Part shown: piece after piece, positions 52,251-61,992 of the stretch
Position numbering within the stretch: the first letter of the stretch is position 1
Layout: the number at the start of each line of letters is the position of its first letter
DNA from: Comamonas sp. Y33R10-2
Lineage (GTDB): Bacteria; Pseudomonadota; Gammaproteobacteria; Burkholderiales; Burkholderiaceae_C
NCBI RefSeq assembly: GCF_019355935.1
Contig: NZ_CP079925.1
Span: forward strand, 3,100,001-3,164,000
Direction of reading: 5' to 3'
DNA length: 64,000 nucleotides
Notes under the pieces: model-generated
Told to the model about the DNA's origin: nothing
Seen by the model: only the letters and a program-made list of their open reading frames with translations
Database searches by the model: none
Translations under genes and position numbers: made by a program

Positions 52251-52744
52251 GATGGGTCTGTCGTTGAGAGGGGGAGCACAAAGCGCGCCATTTCGGCTTG
52301 TTCGCTCCAGCCTTGTTGAGAGTAAAAGCCGCGCACATAGGATGAGCGCTCGCGGTTGTTCACCAGCCAGATGCGCACACAGCCCTTGTCGCGTGCCGCT
52401 TGTGTGGCGGCATCCAGCAATTGCTGGCCTAAACCTGCGCCGCGCGCGGCCTCAGCAATAAATAGTTCGCTTAAATAGGCCTCCCAGCCTTGAAGCACGG
52501 CAAGCGGGAGCCAATGCACGGCGCAATAGCCGTGGACGCGCTTCTGGCTGTCTTCAGCCACCAGTAATAGGCTTTGCTCAGGCGCGGTTTGGGTGCTTTG
52601 CAGCAAAGCTTCTACGGCCTGCTGGTTCTGGGCGATGCTGTGGTTTTCATAGGCCTTGAACCAGCCAATACCGTGCAGCAGCTCGGCAATGCCCGCCGCG
52701 TCAGCAAGCAGGGCAGGGCGAATGACGTAACTGGACGTGCTCAT
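52247..52744 (-). CDS. GNAT-family N-acetyltransferase between glpR and glpK
   Basis: A 165-residue single GNAT domain. [20 protein letters not shown] opens the fold, and [20 protein letters not shown] has the Arg/Gln-X-X-Gly-X-Gly/Ala acetyl-CoA motif; [17 protein letters not shown] is motif B. Its start overlaps the glpR stop, and its stop overlaps the glpK start, by 4 bp each, so it is produced with the glycerol genes. The substrate is unknown; no homologue with a known role in glycerol use comes to mind. Confidence 0.88.
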   Translation of the reverse strand: MSTSSYVIRPALLADAAGIAELLHGIGWFKAYENHSIAQNQQAVEALLQSTQTAPEQSLLLVAEDSQKRVHGYCAVHWLPLAVLQGWEAYLSELFIAEAARGAGLGQQLLDAATQAARDKGCVRIWLVNNRERSSYVRGFYSQQGWSEQAEMARFVLPLSTTDPS

Positions 52745-53505
52745 TGCGCAATCGTGCAGCGCACCTCAGCGTCGCGCAGCAGGGCGTCAAAGGGGGCGGA
52801 GGGCGGCACATCGGTAAACAGGCGGTCAATCTGGTTCAGGCGTGCCAGCTCAACCATGGCTTGGCGGCTGAACTTGCTGTGGTCGGCAGCCAACCACACT
52901 TCACGCGACTGGCCGATGATGGTTTGTGCCACCTTCACCTCACGCAGATCAAAGTCGCGCAGGCTGCCATCAGTTTCAATGGCTGAGATGCCGATGACGG
53001 CAATGTCTACCTTGAATTGGCGCATAAAGTCCACCGCCGCCTCGCCCACAATGCCGCGGTCGCGGGTGCGCACCACGCCGCCCGCCACGATGACTTCGCA
53101 ATCCGCATTGCTGCTGAGGATGGCTGCCACGTTGAGGTTGTTGGTGATGACGCGCAGGCCTTTGTGATGCAGCAGAGCCTGAGCCACAGCTTCCGTCGTG
53201 GTGCCGATATTGAGAATAAGCGAGCAGCCATTGGGAATCGCCTCGGCAATAGCACGTGCAATACGCATTTTTCCGTCGGCGTGCAGCACCTGGCGTTGGG
53301 TGTGGGCCAAGTTCTCCACCGTGGCGCTGGGCACGCGTACGCCCCCGTGAAAGCGCACCAGCAAGCCTGCATCTGCCAGCTTTTGAATGTCGCGGCGCAC
53401 GGTTTGCAGCGTGACTCCTAAAGTTTCGGCTAAATGCTCCACCGAGGTGGACTGGCGAGCGCGGACTTCTTCGACAAGCTGTAACTGACGGGGGTTGCTG
53501 TTCAT
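52741..53505 (-). CDS. glpR: DeoR-family glycerol regulon repressor
   Basis: 254 residues. The N-terminal DeoR helix-turn-helix is RQLQLVEEVRARQSTSVEHL to LGVTLQTVRRDIQKLADAG, followed by the RFHGGVRVPS hinge. The sugar-phosphate sensor domain has LILNIGTTTEAVAQAL and VIVAGGVVRTRDRGIVGEAA. Position beside glpK and divergent glpD makes GlpR the best name; the inducer would be glycerol 3-phosphate. Confidence 0.92.
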   Translation of the reverse strand: MNSNPRQLQLVEEVRARQSTSVEHLAETLGVTLQTVRRDIQKLADAGLLVRFHGGVRVPSATVENLAHTQRQVLHADGKMRIARAIAEAIPNGCSLILNIGTTTEAVAQALLHHKGLRVITNNLNVAAILSSNADCEVIVAGGVVRTRDRGIVGEAAVDFMRQFKVDIAVIGISAIETDGSLRDFDLREVKVAQTIIGQSREVWLAADHSKFSRQAMVELARLNQIDRLFTDVPPSAPFDALLRDAEVRCTIAQ

Positions 53506-53883
53506 GGCTTCTGACTAGTTATAGTGATTTACGACATTGCCGGCTGCCGGATTGTGGACGAATCCAAACGAACCTTGAATAGGGGGATTTTCTATGGATT
53601 TGCGCGAGAAGAAACAAAAATGAATGCGCGTTGCTTAGTTATCGCAAATCTAGATAGCTGAATGTGAAGATTTTCTGGCTTTTGAGCTACTTTGAAGTGA
53701 TGGCGTGAAACCACAAGGTAGCCCTGTTTTTGAGCGAAGAAGGCATTAAATCGCGCAAAAACGAATCATTGTTTCTAGGGGTGAGTGCAGTGAAAACGAA
53801 AAAGAGCGAAAATACATGATCTGAAATTTGTTCTTTGCTTGGCTCTGCGTGACGCAACAGCGTGATATGGGCTGAAGTCAAAC
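53506..53883. promoter_or_regulatory. glpR-glpD divergent regulatory region
   Basis: 378 bases without a gene. Two exact CGAAAA hexamers at 53797-53802 and 53807-53812 lie 10 bp apart, one helical turn, and further A-rich CGAA elements lie upstream (53761-53764). They are candidate GlpR sites by analogy with other DeoR-family operators, but this is unproven. A clear -35/-10 pair could not be set. Confidence 0.4.
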
Positions 53884-55500
53884 ATGCCGCTGCAGAAATC
53901 TTCCATGAAACAGCCCACTCAACCCTTGACAACCACACGCGCGCAATTGCTGGAGCGCTTGGCCCAGCCTGAAACCTACGATCTAGCGATCGTAGGGGGC
54001 GGAGCTACTGGGCTGGGAGTGGCCGTGGATGCTGCAGCGCGTGGCTTCAAGGTAGTGTTGCTGGAGTCTATGGACTTCGCAAAGGGAACTTCCTCGCGAG
54101 CCACCAAACTGGTTCATGGTGGTGTGCGCTACTTGGCGCAGGGCAATATCTCGCTGGTGCGAGAGGCGCTACATGAGCGCACCACGCTGCTGCACAACGC
54201 GCCGCATTTGGCGCAGCCGCTGGCGTTTGTCATGCCCTCGTACAAGCTGCTGGATACGCCTTTTTATGGCATCGGCCTGAAGATGTATGACGCGCTGGCG
54301 GGCAAGGCGGGTCTGGGCTCTACGGAGTTTCTCTCCAGCGCCAAGACCATTCAATACCTGCCGACGGTGCAGCAAAAAGGCCTCAAGGGCGGCGTCAAAT
54401 ACTGGGATGGTCAGTTTGACGATGCCCGCTTGGCGCTGGCGCTGGCCCGCACGGCCGCTGCTAAGGGTGCTTTGCTTGTTAATTACTGCGCTGCTGAAAC
54501 GCTGATCTACGAAGACAAGCAGGTTGCAGGTCTGGTCTGCCGCGATGCGGAGTCGGGCCAGAGTTACACCGTACGCGCCAAGTGTGTGGTCAATGCCACT
54601 GGTCCTTGGGTAGACCTGCTTCGCCAGCAAGATGCTGAGGCGCAGGGCAAGCCCGTCAAGCCGATGGTGGCGCCCAGTCAGGGCGTGCATGTGGTTGTTG
54701 ATCGTGAGTTTTTGCCGTCGGATCACGCTTTGCTGGTGCCAAAGACGGCGGATGGCCGCGTACTTTTTGCGGTGCCGTGGTTGGGTAAAGTCATTTTGGG
54801 TACGACAGATACGCCCCGCCATGACTTGGCGCGAGAGCCTTTGCCTTTCCCTGAAGAGTTGAACTTCATCCTGAGCGAAGCCGGTAAATACCTGAGCCGC
54901 CAGCCGACTCTGGCGGATGTGCGCAGCATGTGGGTGGGCTTGCGCCCGCTAGTCAAGCCGCAAGACGATGACGGCGAGAACACCAAGAAGATCAGCCGTG
55001 AGCACACGGTGATGGCTAGCAAGACCGGGCTAGTCACGGTCACCGGCGGTAAGTGGACGACTTACAGGGCCATGTCCGAAGACGTGCTGGCTGAATGCTT
55101 CGAGATTGGCCGCCTGCCCATGCGCCCCGCAGGTGTGACCGTGAATATGCCCTTGGTCGGTGCACCATCAGAAGCTGAGGTGACACATCGTATGAATCAG
55201 CCTCAAGGCCTGCACTCTTATGGAACAGAAGCTGCCGAGGTCGCAGCGCTGCCTGGTGCGCAGAACTGGCTGGCGGATGGTTTGTCTGAAGCCATGGTTC
55301 GCTTTGCAGCTCGGTATGAATACGCGCGCACCGTTGAGGATGTGCTGGCGCGCCGTAGTCGCCTGTTATTCCTTGACGCCCGCAAGGCTGCCGAGATTGC
55401 TCCTCGTGTGGCCGTTATTTTGGTTGAAGAGCTGCAGCGTGATGCCCAACTCAATGACTTCATAGCACTAGCTAAGCAATATCTGCCCACTCAGTCGTAG
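53884..55500 (+). CDS. glpD: Aerobic glycerol-3-phosphate dehydrogenase
   Basis: A 538-residue FAD enzyme of the membrane periphery that oxidises glycerol 3-phosphate to dihydroxyacetone phosphate and reduces quinone. FAD-binding motif DLAIVGGGATGLGVAVDAA is near residue 35, FAKGTSSRATKLVHGGVRYL follows, and VTVTGGKWTTYRAMSEDVL marks the second FAD region. The C-terminal helical domain has RFAARYEYARTVEDVLARRS. An alternative ATG at 53905 would remove seven residues; neither start has a clear ribosome site. A terminator follows at 55577. Confidence 0.95.
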   Translation: MPLQKSSMKQPTQPLTTTRAQLLERLAQPETYDLAIVGGGATGLGVAVDAAARGFKVVLLESMDFAKGTSSRATKLVHGGVRYLAQGNISLVREALHERTTLLHNAPHLAQPLAFVMPSYKLLDTPFYGIGLKMYDALAGKAGLGSTEFLSSAKTIQYLPTVQQKGLKGGVKYWDGQFDDARLALALARTAAAKGALLVNYCAAETLIYEDKQVAGLVCRDAESGQSYTVRAKCVVNATGPWVDLLRQQDAEAQGKPVKPMVAPSQGVHVVVDREFLPSDHALLVPKTADGRVLFAVPWLGKVILGTTDTPRHDLAREPLPFPEELNFILSEAGKYLSRQPTLADVRSMWVGLRPLVKPQDDDGENTKKISREHTVMASKTGLVTVTGGKWTTYRAMSEDVLAECFEIGRLPMRPAGVTVNMPLVGAPSEAEVTHRMNQPQGLHSYGTEAAEVAALPGAQNWLADGLSEAMVRFAARYEYARTVEDVLARRSRLLFLDARKAAEIAPRVAVILVEELQRDAQLNDFIALAKQYLPTQS

Positions 55501-55576
55501 TCGCTTGCATGGCTATAAAAGCGTGGTCGAGTTGCAACAGCAGCTTGACCAAGACCTCACTCTAAAACATGAGCGT

Positions 55577-55616
55577 AAAGCATCTGAATCTCAATGGTTT
55601 CAGGTGCTTTTTGTTT
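55577..55616 (+). terminator. Intrinsic terminator downstream of glpD
   Basis: Stem aaagcatctgaa with tttcaggtgcttt, containing one G-T pair, then TTTGTTTTC. It is 76 bp past the glpD stop. Confidence 0.8.
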
Positions 55617-55729
55617 TCAAATCAATGATTTATAGATGAGCTCTGCTATCGTTTTGAGTGCATGGTTGAAGGGGTTGGAGCACGCTGCATTTATCGATGC
55701 AGCTGTTGCGGGTATTCCAAGCTAAGCGC

Positions 55730-55758
55730 TTGACGTACAAAGGAATTGCTGCGATAAT
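55730..55758 (+). promoter_or_regulatory. Strong sigma70-type promoter of the rplN operon
   Basis: TTGACG (55730-55735) and GATAAT (55753-55758) with the optimal 17-bp spacer, each one mismatch from consensus. Transcription would begin near 55765, giving a leader of about 155 bases. The S10/spc genes upstream of rplN are not adjacent here: glpD lies before it. Confidence 0.82.
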
Positions 55759-55764
55759 CGCTGG

Positions 55765-55786
55765 CTTCACGTGTAAAACCGTGAAG
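55765..55786 (+). promoter_or_regulatory. 5'-end hairpin of the rplN leader RNA
   Basis: CTTCACG (55765-55771) pairs perfectly with CGTGAAG (55780-55786) around an 8-nt loop. It begins at the predicted transcription start, a position where a hairpin would protect the RNA from 5'-end-dependent decay. Confidence 0.55.
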
Positions 55787-55922
55787 TGTTCTGCCCAGTA
55801 AAAGCACTGCGAAATGGTTCGCGGTGTGGACGACGGGCCCAAGACTGACTGGCTGCTCGATCAGCCCTTGAGAAGACTCTGGGGCTGTCTCTTGTTTGCT
55901 GGAGCAAGTTGGGAATATTGAA

Positions 55923-56291
55923 ATGATCCAAACAGAATCTCGATTAGAGGTTGCCGACAACACCGGTGCGAAATCTGTTCAGTGCATTAAAGTACTGGGC
56001 GGTTCACATCGTCGCTATGCGAGCGTTGGCGACATCATCAAGGTGAGCATCAAGGAAGCAGCTCCTCGTGGTCGCGTCAAAAAAGGCGAGATCTACAGTG
56101 CTGTGGTGGTGCGCACCGCTAAGGGCATCCGTCGTGCAGACGGTTCGCTCGTGAAGTTCGACGGCAATGCCGCAGTTCTTTTGAACGCAAAGCTGGAGCC
56201 TATCGGCACCCGCATCTTTGGCCCCGTGACTCGTGAACTGCGTACTGAAAAGTTCATGAAGATCGTGTCGCTGGCCCCTGAAGTTCTCTAA
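55923..56291 (+). CDS. rplN: Ribosomal protein uL14
   Basis: 122 residues, the usual length. [20 protein letters not shown] and the [18 protein letters not shown] core are typical; the protein ends in a VTRELR...[10 protein letters not shown] helix. An upstream in-frame start at 55896 is rejected because it would add residues before the universal MIQ start. It heads the operon. Confidence 0.97.
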   Translation: MIQTESRLEVADNTGAKSVQCIKVLGGSHRRYASVGDIIKVSIKEAAPRGRVKKGEIYSAVVVRTAKGIRRADGSLVKFDGNAAVLLNAKLEPIGTRIFGPVTRELRTEKFMKIVSLAPEVL

Positions 56292-56302
56292 AGGAAAGCA
56301 CC

Positions 56303-56623
56303 ATGAACAAGATTCGCAAGGGCGACGAAGTTATCGTGCTGGCCGGCCGTGACAAGGGCAAGCGTGGCGTGGTTTCTTTGCGTAAGGATGACTCCCACGT
56401 TCTCGTGGACGGCATCAACCTCGTCAAGAAGCACACCAAGCCAAACCCCATGAAGGGCACCACCGGCGGTATCGTTGAAAAGGCTATGCCTATTCACCAA
56501 TCCAACGTGGCTATCTTCAATGCAGCGACCGGCAAAGCTGATCGCGTGGGCATCAAGGTCAACGCCGACGGCGCACGTGTTCGCGTGTTCAAGTCCAGCG
56601 GCGCTGAAATCAAGGCCGCTTGA
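56303..56623 (+). CDS. rplX: Ribosomal protein uL24
   Basis: 106 residues with the KOW motif [20 protein letters not shown] at the N terminus, and [19 protein letters not shown]. It binds 23S rRNA early in 50S assembly. AAAGGAAAG precedes the ATG; it lies 11 bp after rplN. Confidence 0.97.
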   Translation: MNKIRKGDEVIVLAGRDKGKRGVVSLRKDDSHVLVDGINLVKKHTKPNPMKGTTGGIVEKAMPIHQSNVAIFNAATGKADRVGIKVNADGARVRVFKSSGAEIKAA

Positions 56624-56633
56624 GGAGTAACAC

Positions 56634-57173
56634 ATGGCACGACTGCAAAAACTCTATCGCGAAAAGATCGCGGCTGAACTGAAAGAAAAGTTCGGTTACA
56701 CCTCCGCTATGGAAGTGCCTCGCCTGAGCAAGATCACCCTGAATATGGGTGTGAGCGAAGCCGTGGCCGACAAGAAGGTGATGGACAACGCCGTGGCTGA
56801 CCTGACCAAAATTGCTGGTCAGAAGCCTGTGGTGACTAAGGCCAAGAAGGCTATCGCTGGTTTCAAAATCCGTGAAGGTCAAGCAATTGGCTGCATGGTG
56901 ACCCTGCGTGGCGTTCAAATGTACGAATTCCTGGACCGTTTCGTGACCGTGGCTCTGCCCCGCGTTCGTGACTTCCGTGGTATTTCGGGCCGTTCGTTCG
57001 ATGGTCGCGGCAACTACAACGTTGGCGTCAAAGAACAAATCATCTTCCCTGAAATCGAGTACGACAAGGTGGACGCTCTGCGTGGTCTGAATATCAGCAT
57101 CACGACAACAGCGAAGAACGACGAAGAGTGCAAAGCACTGCTCGCAGCGTTCAAATTCCCCTTCAAGAACTGA
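56634..57173 (+). CDS. rplE: Ribosomal protein uL5
   Basis: 179 residues. [20 protein letters not shown] at the start, [16 protein letters not shown] and the [20 protein letters not shown] segment are diagnostic. It forms the 5S rRNA complex of the 50S central protuberance. Confidence 0.97.
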   Translation: MARLQKLYREKIAAELKEKFGYTSAMEVPRLSKITLNMGVSEAVADKKVMDNAVADLTKIAGQKPVVTKAKKAIAGFKIREGQAIGCMVTLRGVQMYEFLDRFVTVALPRVRDFRGISGRSFDGRGNYNVGVKEQIIFPEIEYDKVDALRGLNISITTTAKNDEECKALLAAFKFPFKN

Positions 57174-57181
57174 GGTGGCGC

Positions 57182-57487
57182 ATGGCTAAAGTAGCAATGA
57201 TTCAGCGCGAAATCAAGCGCGAAAAGCTGGCAGCCAAGTTTGCTGCCAAGTATGCAGAATTCAAGGCAATCGCCGGCGACGCAAAGCGTTCCGACGAAGA
57301 GCGCGATGCCGCTCGCTTGGGTCTGCAGAAGCTGCCCCGTAACTCGAACCCCACTCGTCAACGTAACCGTTGCGAGATCACTGGCCGTCCTCGTGGCACA
57401 TTCCGTCAATTCGGTCTGGGTCGCGCCAAGGTGCGTGAATTGGCCTTTGCTGGCGACATCCCCGGTGTCACCAAGGCCAGCTGGTAA
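57182..57487 (+). CDS. rpsN: Ribosomal protein uS14 (zinc-free form)
   Basis: 101 residues starting [15 protein letters not shown]. It ends [18 protein letters not shown]...ASW. Only one Cys is present ([11 protein letters not shown]), so this is the long, zinc-independent type and not the short C+ form. The ATG at 57182 is 9 bp after rplE; an upstream GTG start inside rplE is rejected. Confidence 0.97.
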   Translation: MAKVAMIQREIKREKLAAKFAAKYAEFKAIAGDAKRSDEERDAARLGLQKLPRNSNPTRQRNRCEITGRPRGTFRQFGLGRAKVRELAFAGDIPGVTKASW

Positions 57488-57507
57488 GCAAGCAGGAGAG
57501 ATTAAAC

Positions 57508-57903
57508 ATGAGCATGAGTGATCCCATCGCTGACTTGCTGACACGCATTCGCAACGCACAAATGGTCTCTAAGACTACTGTGTCGGCTCCTTCATCCAAA
57601 GTGAAGGTTGCTATTGCGCAGGTGTTGAAGGAAGAAGGCTATATCGACGGCTTCCAAGTGAAGGCCGACGGTGGCAAGTCCGAACTCGAAATTACCCTGA
57701 AGTACTACGCCGGTCAGCCAGTGATCGAACGTATTGAACGTGTGAGCCGTCCCGGCCTGCGCGTTTACAAGGGTCGTCACGCAATTCCTCAGGTCCAAAA
57801 CGGCCTGGGCGTAGCCATCGTTACCACACCTCAGGGCGTGATGACTGATCGCAAAGCACGTGCAGCCGGTATCGGCGGCGAAGTGCTGTGCTATGTGGCT
57901 TAA
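57508..57903 (+). CDS. rpsH: Ribosomal protein uS8
   Basis: 131 residues, beginning [39 protein letters not shown] and the C-terminal GGEVLCYVA are typical. In E. coli S8 represses the spc operon by binding near rplE; whether that control exists here is not visible. Confidence 0.97.
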   Translation: MSMSDPIADLLTRIRNAQMVSKTTVSAPSSKVKVAIAQVLKEEGYIDGFQVKADGGKSELEITLKYYAGQPVIERIERVSRPGLRVYKGRHAIPQVQNGLGVAIVTTPQGVMTDRKARAAGIGGEVLCYVA

Positions 57904-57927
57904 CGGACATTAAGGAGAAATACTGAA

Positions 57928-58461
57928 ATGTCTCGCGTAGCAAAAGCTATTGTGACCATCCCCGCTGGCGTGGATGTGTCTATCAACGCTGACTCCATCA
58001 AGGTTAAGGGTAAGGGCGGCGATCTGTCCCTGACTCTGAACGCCTTGGTGAACATCGGCAACAACGACGGCAAGCTGTCCTTCGCTCCCGCCAATACTTC
58101 CCGTGAAGCTGACGCTCTGGCCGGTACTTTCCGCCAGTTGGTCAACAACATGGTTAAGGGCGTGACTGAAGGCTTCGAGAAGAAGCTGACGCTGATTGGC
58201 GTGGGCTACAAGGCTGCTGCATCAGGTTCCAAGCTGAACCTGGCAGTGGGCTTCTCACACCCCGTCAACTTCGAGATGCCTGCTGGCATCACTATTGCTA
58301 CCCCCACTCCGACTGAAATCGTGATTAAGGGTGCTGACCGTCAAGTGGTCGGTCAATTGGCTGCTGAGATCCGTGCCGTTCGTCCTCCCGAGCCCTATAA
58401 GGGTAAGGGCATTCGCTATGCGAATGAGAAGGTCACGATCAAAGAGACCAAGAAGAAGTAA
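57928..58461 (+). CDS. rplF: Ribosomal protein uL6
   Basis: 177 residues, with two repeated alpha/beta domains. [20 protein letters not shown] starts the first, [19 protein letters not shown] lies at the junction, and [18 protein letters not shown] is the conserved C-terminal motif. AAGGAG precedes the start. Confidence 0.97.
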   Translation: MSRVAKAIVTIPAGVDVSINADSIKVKGKGGDLSLTLNALVNIGNNDGKLSFAPANTSREADALAGTFRQLVNNMVKGVTEGFEKKLTLIGVGYKAAASGSKLNLAVGFSHPVNFEMPAGITIATPTPTEIVIKGADRQVVGQLAAEIRAVRPPEPYKGKGIRYANEKVTIKETKKK

Positions 58462-58472
58462 GGAGCTGCATT

Positions 58473-58838
58473 ATGTTGACCAAGAAAGAGCAGCGTCTGC
58501 GTCGCTCGCGTCAAACACGTATCCGCATTGCACAGCAAGGCGTTGCGCGTTTGAGCGTGAATCGCACGAACCTCCACATCTACGCTTCCGTGGTTTCGGA
58601 AGACGGCACCAAGGTGTTGGCTTCGGCCTCCACTGCAGAAGTCGAAGTGCGCGCCCTGATCGGCGCCGCTGGCAAGGGTGGCAACGTGGCTGCAGCCACA
58701 CTGATCGGCAAGCGTATTGCTGAAAAGGCAAAGGCTGCTGGCGTTGAGAAAGTCGCTTTCGACCGCGCCGGTTTTGCATACCACGGCCGCGTGAAGGCTT
58801 TGGCAGAGGCCGCTCGCGAAGCGGGCCTGCAGTTCTAA
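58473..58838 (+). CDS. rplR: Ribosomal protein uL18
   Basis: 121 residues. [18 protein letters not shown] at the N terminus, [15 protein letters not shown] and [20 protein letters not shown] near the end fit the family. It binds 5S rRNA with uL5. 12 bp separate it from rplF. Confidence 0.97.
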   Translation: MLTKKEQRLRRSRQTRIRIAQQGVARLSVNRTNLHIYASVVSEDGTKVLASASTAEVEVRALIGAAGKGGNVAAATLIGKRIAEKAKAAGVEKVAFDRAGFAYHGRVKALAEAAREAGLQF

Positions 58839-58854
58839 GCGGAGCGGATTGAAA

Positions 58855-59376
58855 ATGGCAAAATTTTCCCCCAAAGTGCAAGACCAGGGCAATGACGACG
58901 GTCTGCGCGAAAAAATGATCGCGGTTAACCGCGTCACCAAGGTTGTGAAGGGTGGTCGTATTCTCGGCTTCGCTGCACTGACCGTGGTTGGCGATGGTGA
59001 CGGCCGCGTTGGCATGGGTAAGGGCAAGTCGAAAGAAGTGCCTGCTGCCGTGCAAAAAGCGATGGAAGAATGCCGTCGCAACCTGATGAAGGTTGCACTG
59101 AAGAGCGGCACCATTCACCACTCGGTGAAGGGCCATCACGGCGCAGCCAAGGTTGAATTGCACCCAGCTCCAAAGGGTACCGGCATTATTGCTGGCGGCC
59201 CAATGCGCGCTGTTTTTGAAGTGGTGGGTATCACCGATATCGTGGCTAAGAGCCATGGTTCGTCGAACCCCTACAACATGGTTCGCGCAACTTTCGACGC
59301 TTTGAAGAACTCCACGACCCCTGCGAACGTGGCAGCAAAGCGCGGCAAGTCGGTTGAAGACATCTTCACCGCCTGA
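58855..59376 (+). CDS. rpsE: Ribosomal protein uS5
   Basis: 173 residues from ATG 58855, after GGAG; a TTG two codons earlier is also open. [20 protein letters not shown] and [20 protein letters not shown] are the double-stranded RNA-binding core. S5 contributes to decoding accuracy in the 30S subunit. Confidence 0.96.
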   Translation: MAKFSPKVQDQGNDDGLREKMIAVNRVTKVVKGGRILGFAALTVVGDGDGRVGMGKGKSKEVPAAVQKAMEECRRNLMKVALKSGTIHHSVKGHHGAAKVELHPAPKGTGIIAGGPMRAVFEVVGITDIVAKSHGSSNPYNMVRATFDALKNSTTPANVAAKRGKSVEDIFTA

Positions 59377-59390
59377 TCGGAGACCAGCAC

Positions 59391-59573
59391 ATGACAACAC
59401 AACAAACTGTCAAGGTTCAGCTGGTTCGTAGCCCCATTGGCACCAAAGAGTCGCATCGCGCGACTGTGCGTGGCCTGGGTCTGCGTAAGCTGAACAGCGT
59501 CAGCGAACTGCAGGACACCCCTGAAGTGCGCGGCATGATTAACAAAATCGCCTACTTGGTGAAAGTTCTCTGA
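59391..59573 (+). CDS. rpmD: Ribosomal protein uL30
   Basis: 60 residues, the short bacterial form. [20 protein letters not shown] and [20 protein letters not shown] are typical. It lies 14 bp after rpsE and 11 bp before rplO. Confidence 0.96.
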   Translation: MTTQQTVKVQLVRSPIGTKESHRATVRGLGLRKLNSVSELQDTPEVRGMINKIAYLVKVL

Positions 59574-59584
59574 AAGGATTGATG

Positions 59585-60016
59585 ATGGAACTCAATAGCA
59601 TCAAGCCTGCAGAGGGCTCCAAGCACGCGAAGCGTCGCGTTGGTCGCGGTATCGGCTCTGGTCTGGGTAAGACTGCCGGTCGTGGTCACAAGGGTCAGAA
59701 ATCGCGTTCGGGTGGCTACCACAAGGTAGGCTTCGAAGGCGGTCAAATGCCTTTGCAGCGTCGCCTGCCCAAGCGTGGCTTCAAGTCGCATCTGCTGAAG
59801 TTCAATGCAGAAGTGAGCCTGACTGAGCTGGATAAGCTCAATTTGGCTGAAGTCGATCTGGCTGCTTTGAAGCAAGCTGGTCTGGTTGGTTCTATCGCTA
59901 AGGTCGTCAAGATCATCAAGCGTGGCGAACTGACTAAGGCTGTCAAGCTCAACGGCATCGGCGCTACCGCCGGCGCTAAAGCCGCCATCGAAGCTGCCGG
60001 TGGCAGCATCGCCTGA
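59585..60016 (+). CDS. rplO: Ribosomal protein uL15
   Basis: 143 residues. I chose the ATG at 59585, 6 bases after AGGA; the ATG one codon earlier and a TTG before it are too close. [20 protein letters not shown] is the Gly-rich N-terminal loop and [18 protein letters not shown] the conserved centre. Confidence 0.96.
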   Translation: MELNSIKPAEGSKHAKRRVGRGIGSGLGKTAGRGHKGQKSRSGGYHKVGFEGGQMPLQRRLPKRGFKSHLLKFNAEVSLTELDKLNLAEVDLAALKQAGLVGSIAKVVKIIKRGELTKAVKLNGIGATAGAKAAIEAAGGSIA

Positions 60017-60040
60017 TTAAAGTTCTGAAAGAAGACATCC

Positions 60041-61354
60041 GTGGCTACTAGCGCAGCTCAAATTGCAAAGACTGGAAAATTCGGTGACCTACGTCGTCGT
60101 CTAGTTTTTCTGTTGCTTGCGCTGGTCGTATACCGTATCGGGGCTCATATCCCTGTTCCGGGCATCGATCCAGCGCAGCTGCAGCAGCTGTTCTCTGGCC
60201 AGCAGGGCGGCATTCTCAATCTGTTCAATATGTTCTCGGGTGGAGCGCTTTCGCGTTTCACAGTGTTTGCACTGGGGATCATGCCGTACATCTCGGCATC
60301 GATCATCATGCAGCTCATGACCTACGTGGTCCCTACATTTGAGCAGATGAAAAAAGAAGGTGAAGCGGGTCGTCGCAAGATTACCCAGTACACCCGCTAC
60401 GGCACATTGGGCCTGGCACTTTTTCAGTCTTTGGGAATTGCTGTTGCTCTGGAAAGCTCGGCAGGCTTGGTTCTGAACCCTGGTTTTGGCTTCCGCATGA
60501 CTGCGGTGGTCAGCCTCACGGCTGGTACCTTGTTTCTGATGTGGCTCGGTGAACAGATCACAGAACGTGGTCTGGGCAACGGTATTTCGATACTGATCTT
60601 CGGCGGTATCGCCGCAGGTCTACCGAGCTCCATTGGTGGTCTGCTGGAACTGGTGCGAACCGGTGCCATGAGCATTCTGGCAGCAATCTTCATTGTTCTC
60701 GTTGTGGCAGCCGTGACGTATTTCGTCGTGTATGTCGAGCGAGGCCAACGTAAGATTTTGGTGAATTACGCACGCCGACAAGTCGGCAACAAGGTGTACG
60801 GTGGTCAGTCTTCGCACTTACCACTGAAGCTAAACATGGCAGGTGTGATTCCTCCCATCTTCGCTTCGTCCATCATCTTGCTGCCTGCTACGGTGGTGAA
60901 TTGGTTCAGTGCAGGAGAATCCATGCGCTGGCTGAAGGATATTTCGAGCACGTTGACCCCCGGTCAGCCAATCTATGTCATCCTTTATGCTGCCGCGATC
61001 ATTTTCTTCTGCTTCTTCTATACGGCCCTGGTCTTCAACAGCCGGGAAACTGCCGACAATCTGAAGAAGAGTGGCGCTTTCATCCCCGGGATTCGTCCTG
61101 GTGAGCAAACAGCGCGCTACATTGACAAGATTCTGGTTCGCCTGACCCTGGCTGGTGCGATCTACATTACTTTCGTGTGCTTGTTGCCCGAATTCATGAT
61201 CCTGAAGTACAACGTTCCGTTCTACTTTGGTGGTACATCGCTGCTGATCATTGTGGTCGTAACGATGGACTTCATGGCGCAAGTGCAGAACTACGTGATG
61301 TCGCAGCAATACGAGTCGCTTCTTAAAAAAGCGAACTTTAAAGCTGGTATTTGA
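60041..61354 (+). CDS. secY: Protein translocase subunit SecY
   Basis: 437 residues with ten membrane helices; the central channel of the Sec translocon. The start is GTG at 60041 ([20 protein letters not shown]). The plug-region [20 protein letters not shown], the cytoplasmic loop [18 protein letters not shown] and [20 protein letters not shown] are diagnostic. It sits in its usual place after rplO. It is followed by a hairpin-rich 120-bp gap and then by rpmJ rather than infA. Confidence 0.97.
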   Translation: MATSAAQIAKTGKFGDLRRRLVFLLLALVVYRIGAHIPVPGIDPAQLQQLFSGQQGGILNLFNMFSGGALSRFTVFALGIMPYISASIIMQLMTYVVPTFEQMKKEGEAGRRKITQYTRYGTLGLALFQSLGIAVALESSAGLVLNPGFGFRMTAVVSLTAGTLFLMWLGEQITERGLGNGISILIFGGIAAGLPSSIGGLLELVRTGAMSILAAIFIVLVVAAVTYFVVYVERGQRKILVNYARRQVGNKVYGGQSSHLPLKLNMAGVIPPIFASSIILLPATVVNWFSAGESMRWLKDISSTLTPGQPIYVILYAAAIIFFCFFYTALVFNSRETADNLKKSGAFIPGIRPGEQTARYIDKILVRLTLAGAIYITFVCLLPEFMILKYNVPFYFGGTSLLIIVVVTMDFMAQVQNYVMSQQYESLLKKANFKAGI

Positions 61355-61474
61355 TGATAGGGCTGCCCCTCATGGGGCAGCTTGCCAAAAGTTAGTAGAC
61401 ACCCATCGTGCTATCGTGGGCATTGTTCCCCGGTCGATAGACCGATAGTGGATGGATAGTTTTAGGAGAATAAA
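61355..61474 (+). promoter_or_regulatory. Hairpin-rich leader between secY and rpmJ
   Basis: A perfect 8-bp hairpin, gctgcccc-tcat-ggggcagc (61362-61381), follows the secY stop without a T-run. A second, cggtc-gata-gaccg, lies at 61431-61444, and GATAG recurs nearby. AGGAG at 61464-61468 serves rpmJ. The segment could be a regulatory leader for the rpmJ-rpoA genes; in E. coli S4 binds a pseudoknot upstream of rpsM, but that structure is not evident here. Confidence 0.45.
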
Positions 61475-61588
61475 ATGAGAGTTTCGGCTTCGGTCAAGAA
61501 AATCTGCCGCAACTGCAAGATCATCCGCCGCAAAGGTGTGGTACGCGTGATCTGCACTGACCAGCGCCATAAGCAGCGCCAAGGTTGA
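61475..61588 (+). CDS. rpmJ: Ribosomal protein bL36
   Basis: 37 residues, beginning [20 protein letters not shown] and ending QRHKQRQG. The zinc ribbon ligands Cys11, Cys14, Cys27 and the His near residue 32 are all kept, so it is the zinc-binding form. TTTAGGAGAATAAA precedes the ATG. This small gene is easily missed. Confidence 0.96.
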   Translation: MRVSASVKKICRNCKIIRRKGVVRVICTDQRHKQRQG

Positions 61589-61609
61589 TTGAAAGCATAG
61601 AGGACTAAT

Positions 61610-61975
61610 ATGGCACGTATTGCTGGCATTAACATCCCGCCGCACAAGCATGCTGAAATCGGCCTGACTGCCATTTTTGGCATCGGTCGTACTACAGCTC
61701 GTAAAATTTGCGAAGCTTGCGGCATCGAATATTCCAAGAAGATCAAGGATCTGACGGACGCTGATTTGGAAAAAATCCGCGACCTGCTGAACCCCATGAC
61801 TCTGGAAGGCGACCTGCGTCGCGAAACAACCATGAACATCAAGCGTTTGATGGACATCGGTTGCTACCGCGGTTTCCGTCATCGTCGTGGTCTGCCTATG
61901 CGCGGCCAACGTACACGCACGAATGCCCGTACTCGCAAGGGTCCTCGCAAAGGCGCAGCGGCACTGAAGAAATAA
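61610..61975 (+). CDS. rpsM: Ribosomal protein uS13
   Basis: 121 residues. [20 protein letters not shown] at the start, [18 protein letters not shown] and the C-terminal basic tail [20 protein letters not shown] are typical. It lies in the 30S head and contacts the P-site tRNA. Confidence 0.97.
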   Translation: MARIAGINIPPHKHAEIGLTAIFGIGRTTARKICEACGIEYSKKIKDLTDADLEKIRDLLNPMTLEGDLRRETTMNIKRLMDIGCYRGFRHRRGLPMRGQRTRTNARTRKGPRKGAAALKK

Positions 61976-61992
61976 GGGATTGAGAGATCACT

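Larger units (their letters stand above)
55501..55922. other. Intergenic region between glpD and rplN
   Basis: No gene is supported here. It holds the glpD terminator (55577-55616), the rplN promoter (55730-55758) and a 5' leader of about 155 bases that opens with a hairpin, listed separately. Confidence 0.7.

Noticed and set aside
53687..53938. An 83-codon minus-strand frame upstream of glpD
   Set aside because: It covers the promoter region and the glpD start, with no ribosome site or domain.
58471..59400. A 309-codon minus-strand frame under rplR and rpsE
   Set aside because: Both opposite genes are certain ribosomal proteins; this is an artefact.
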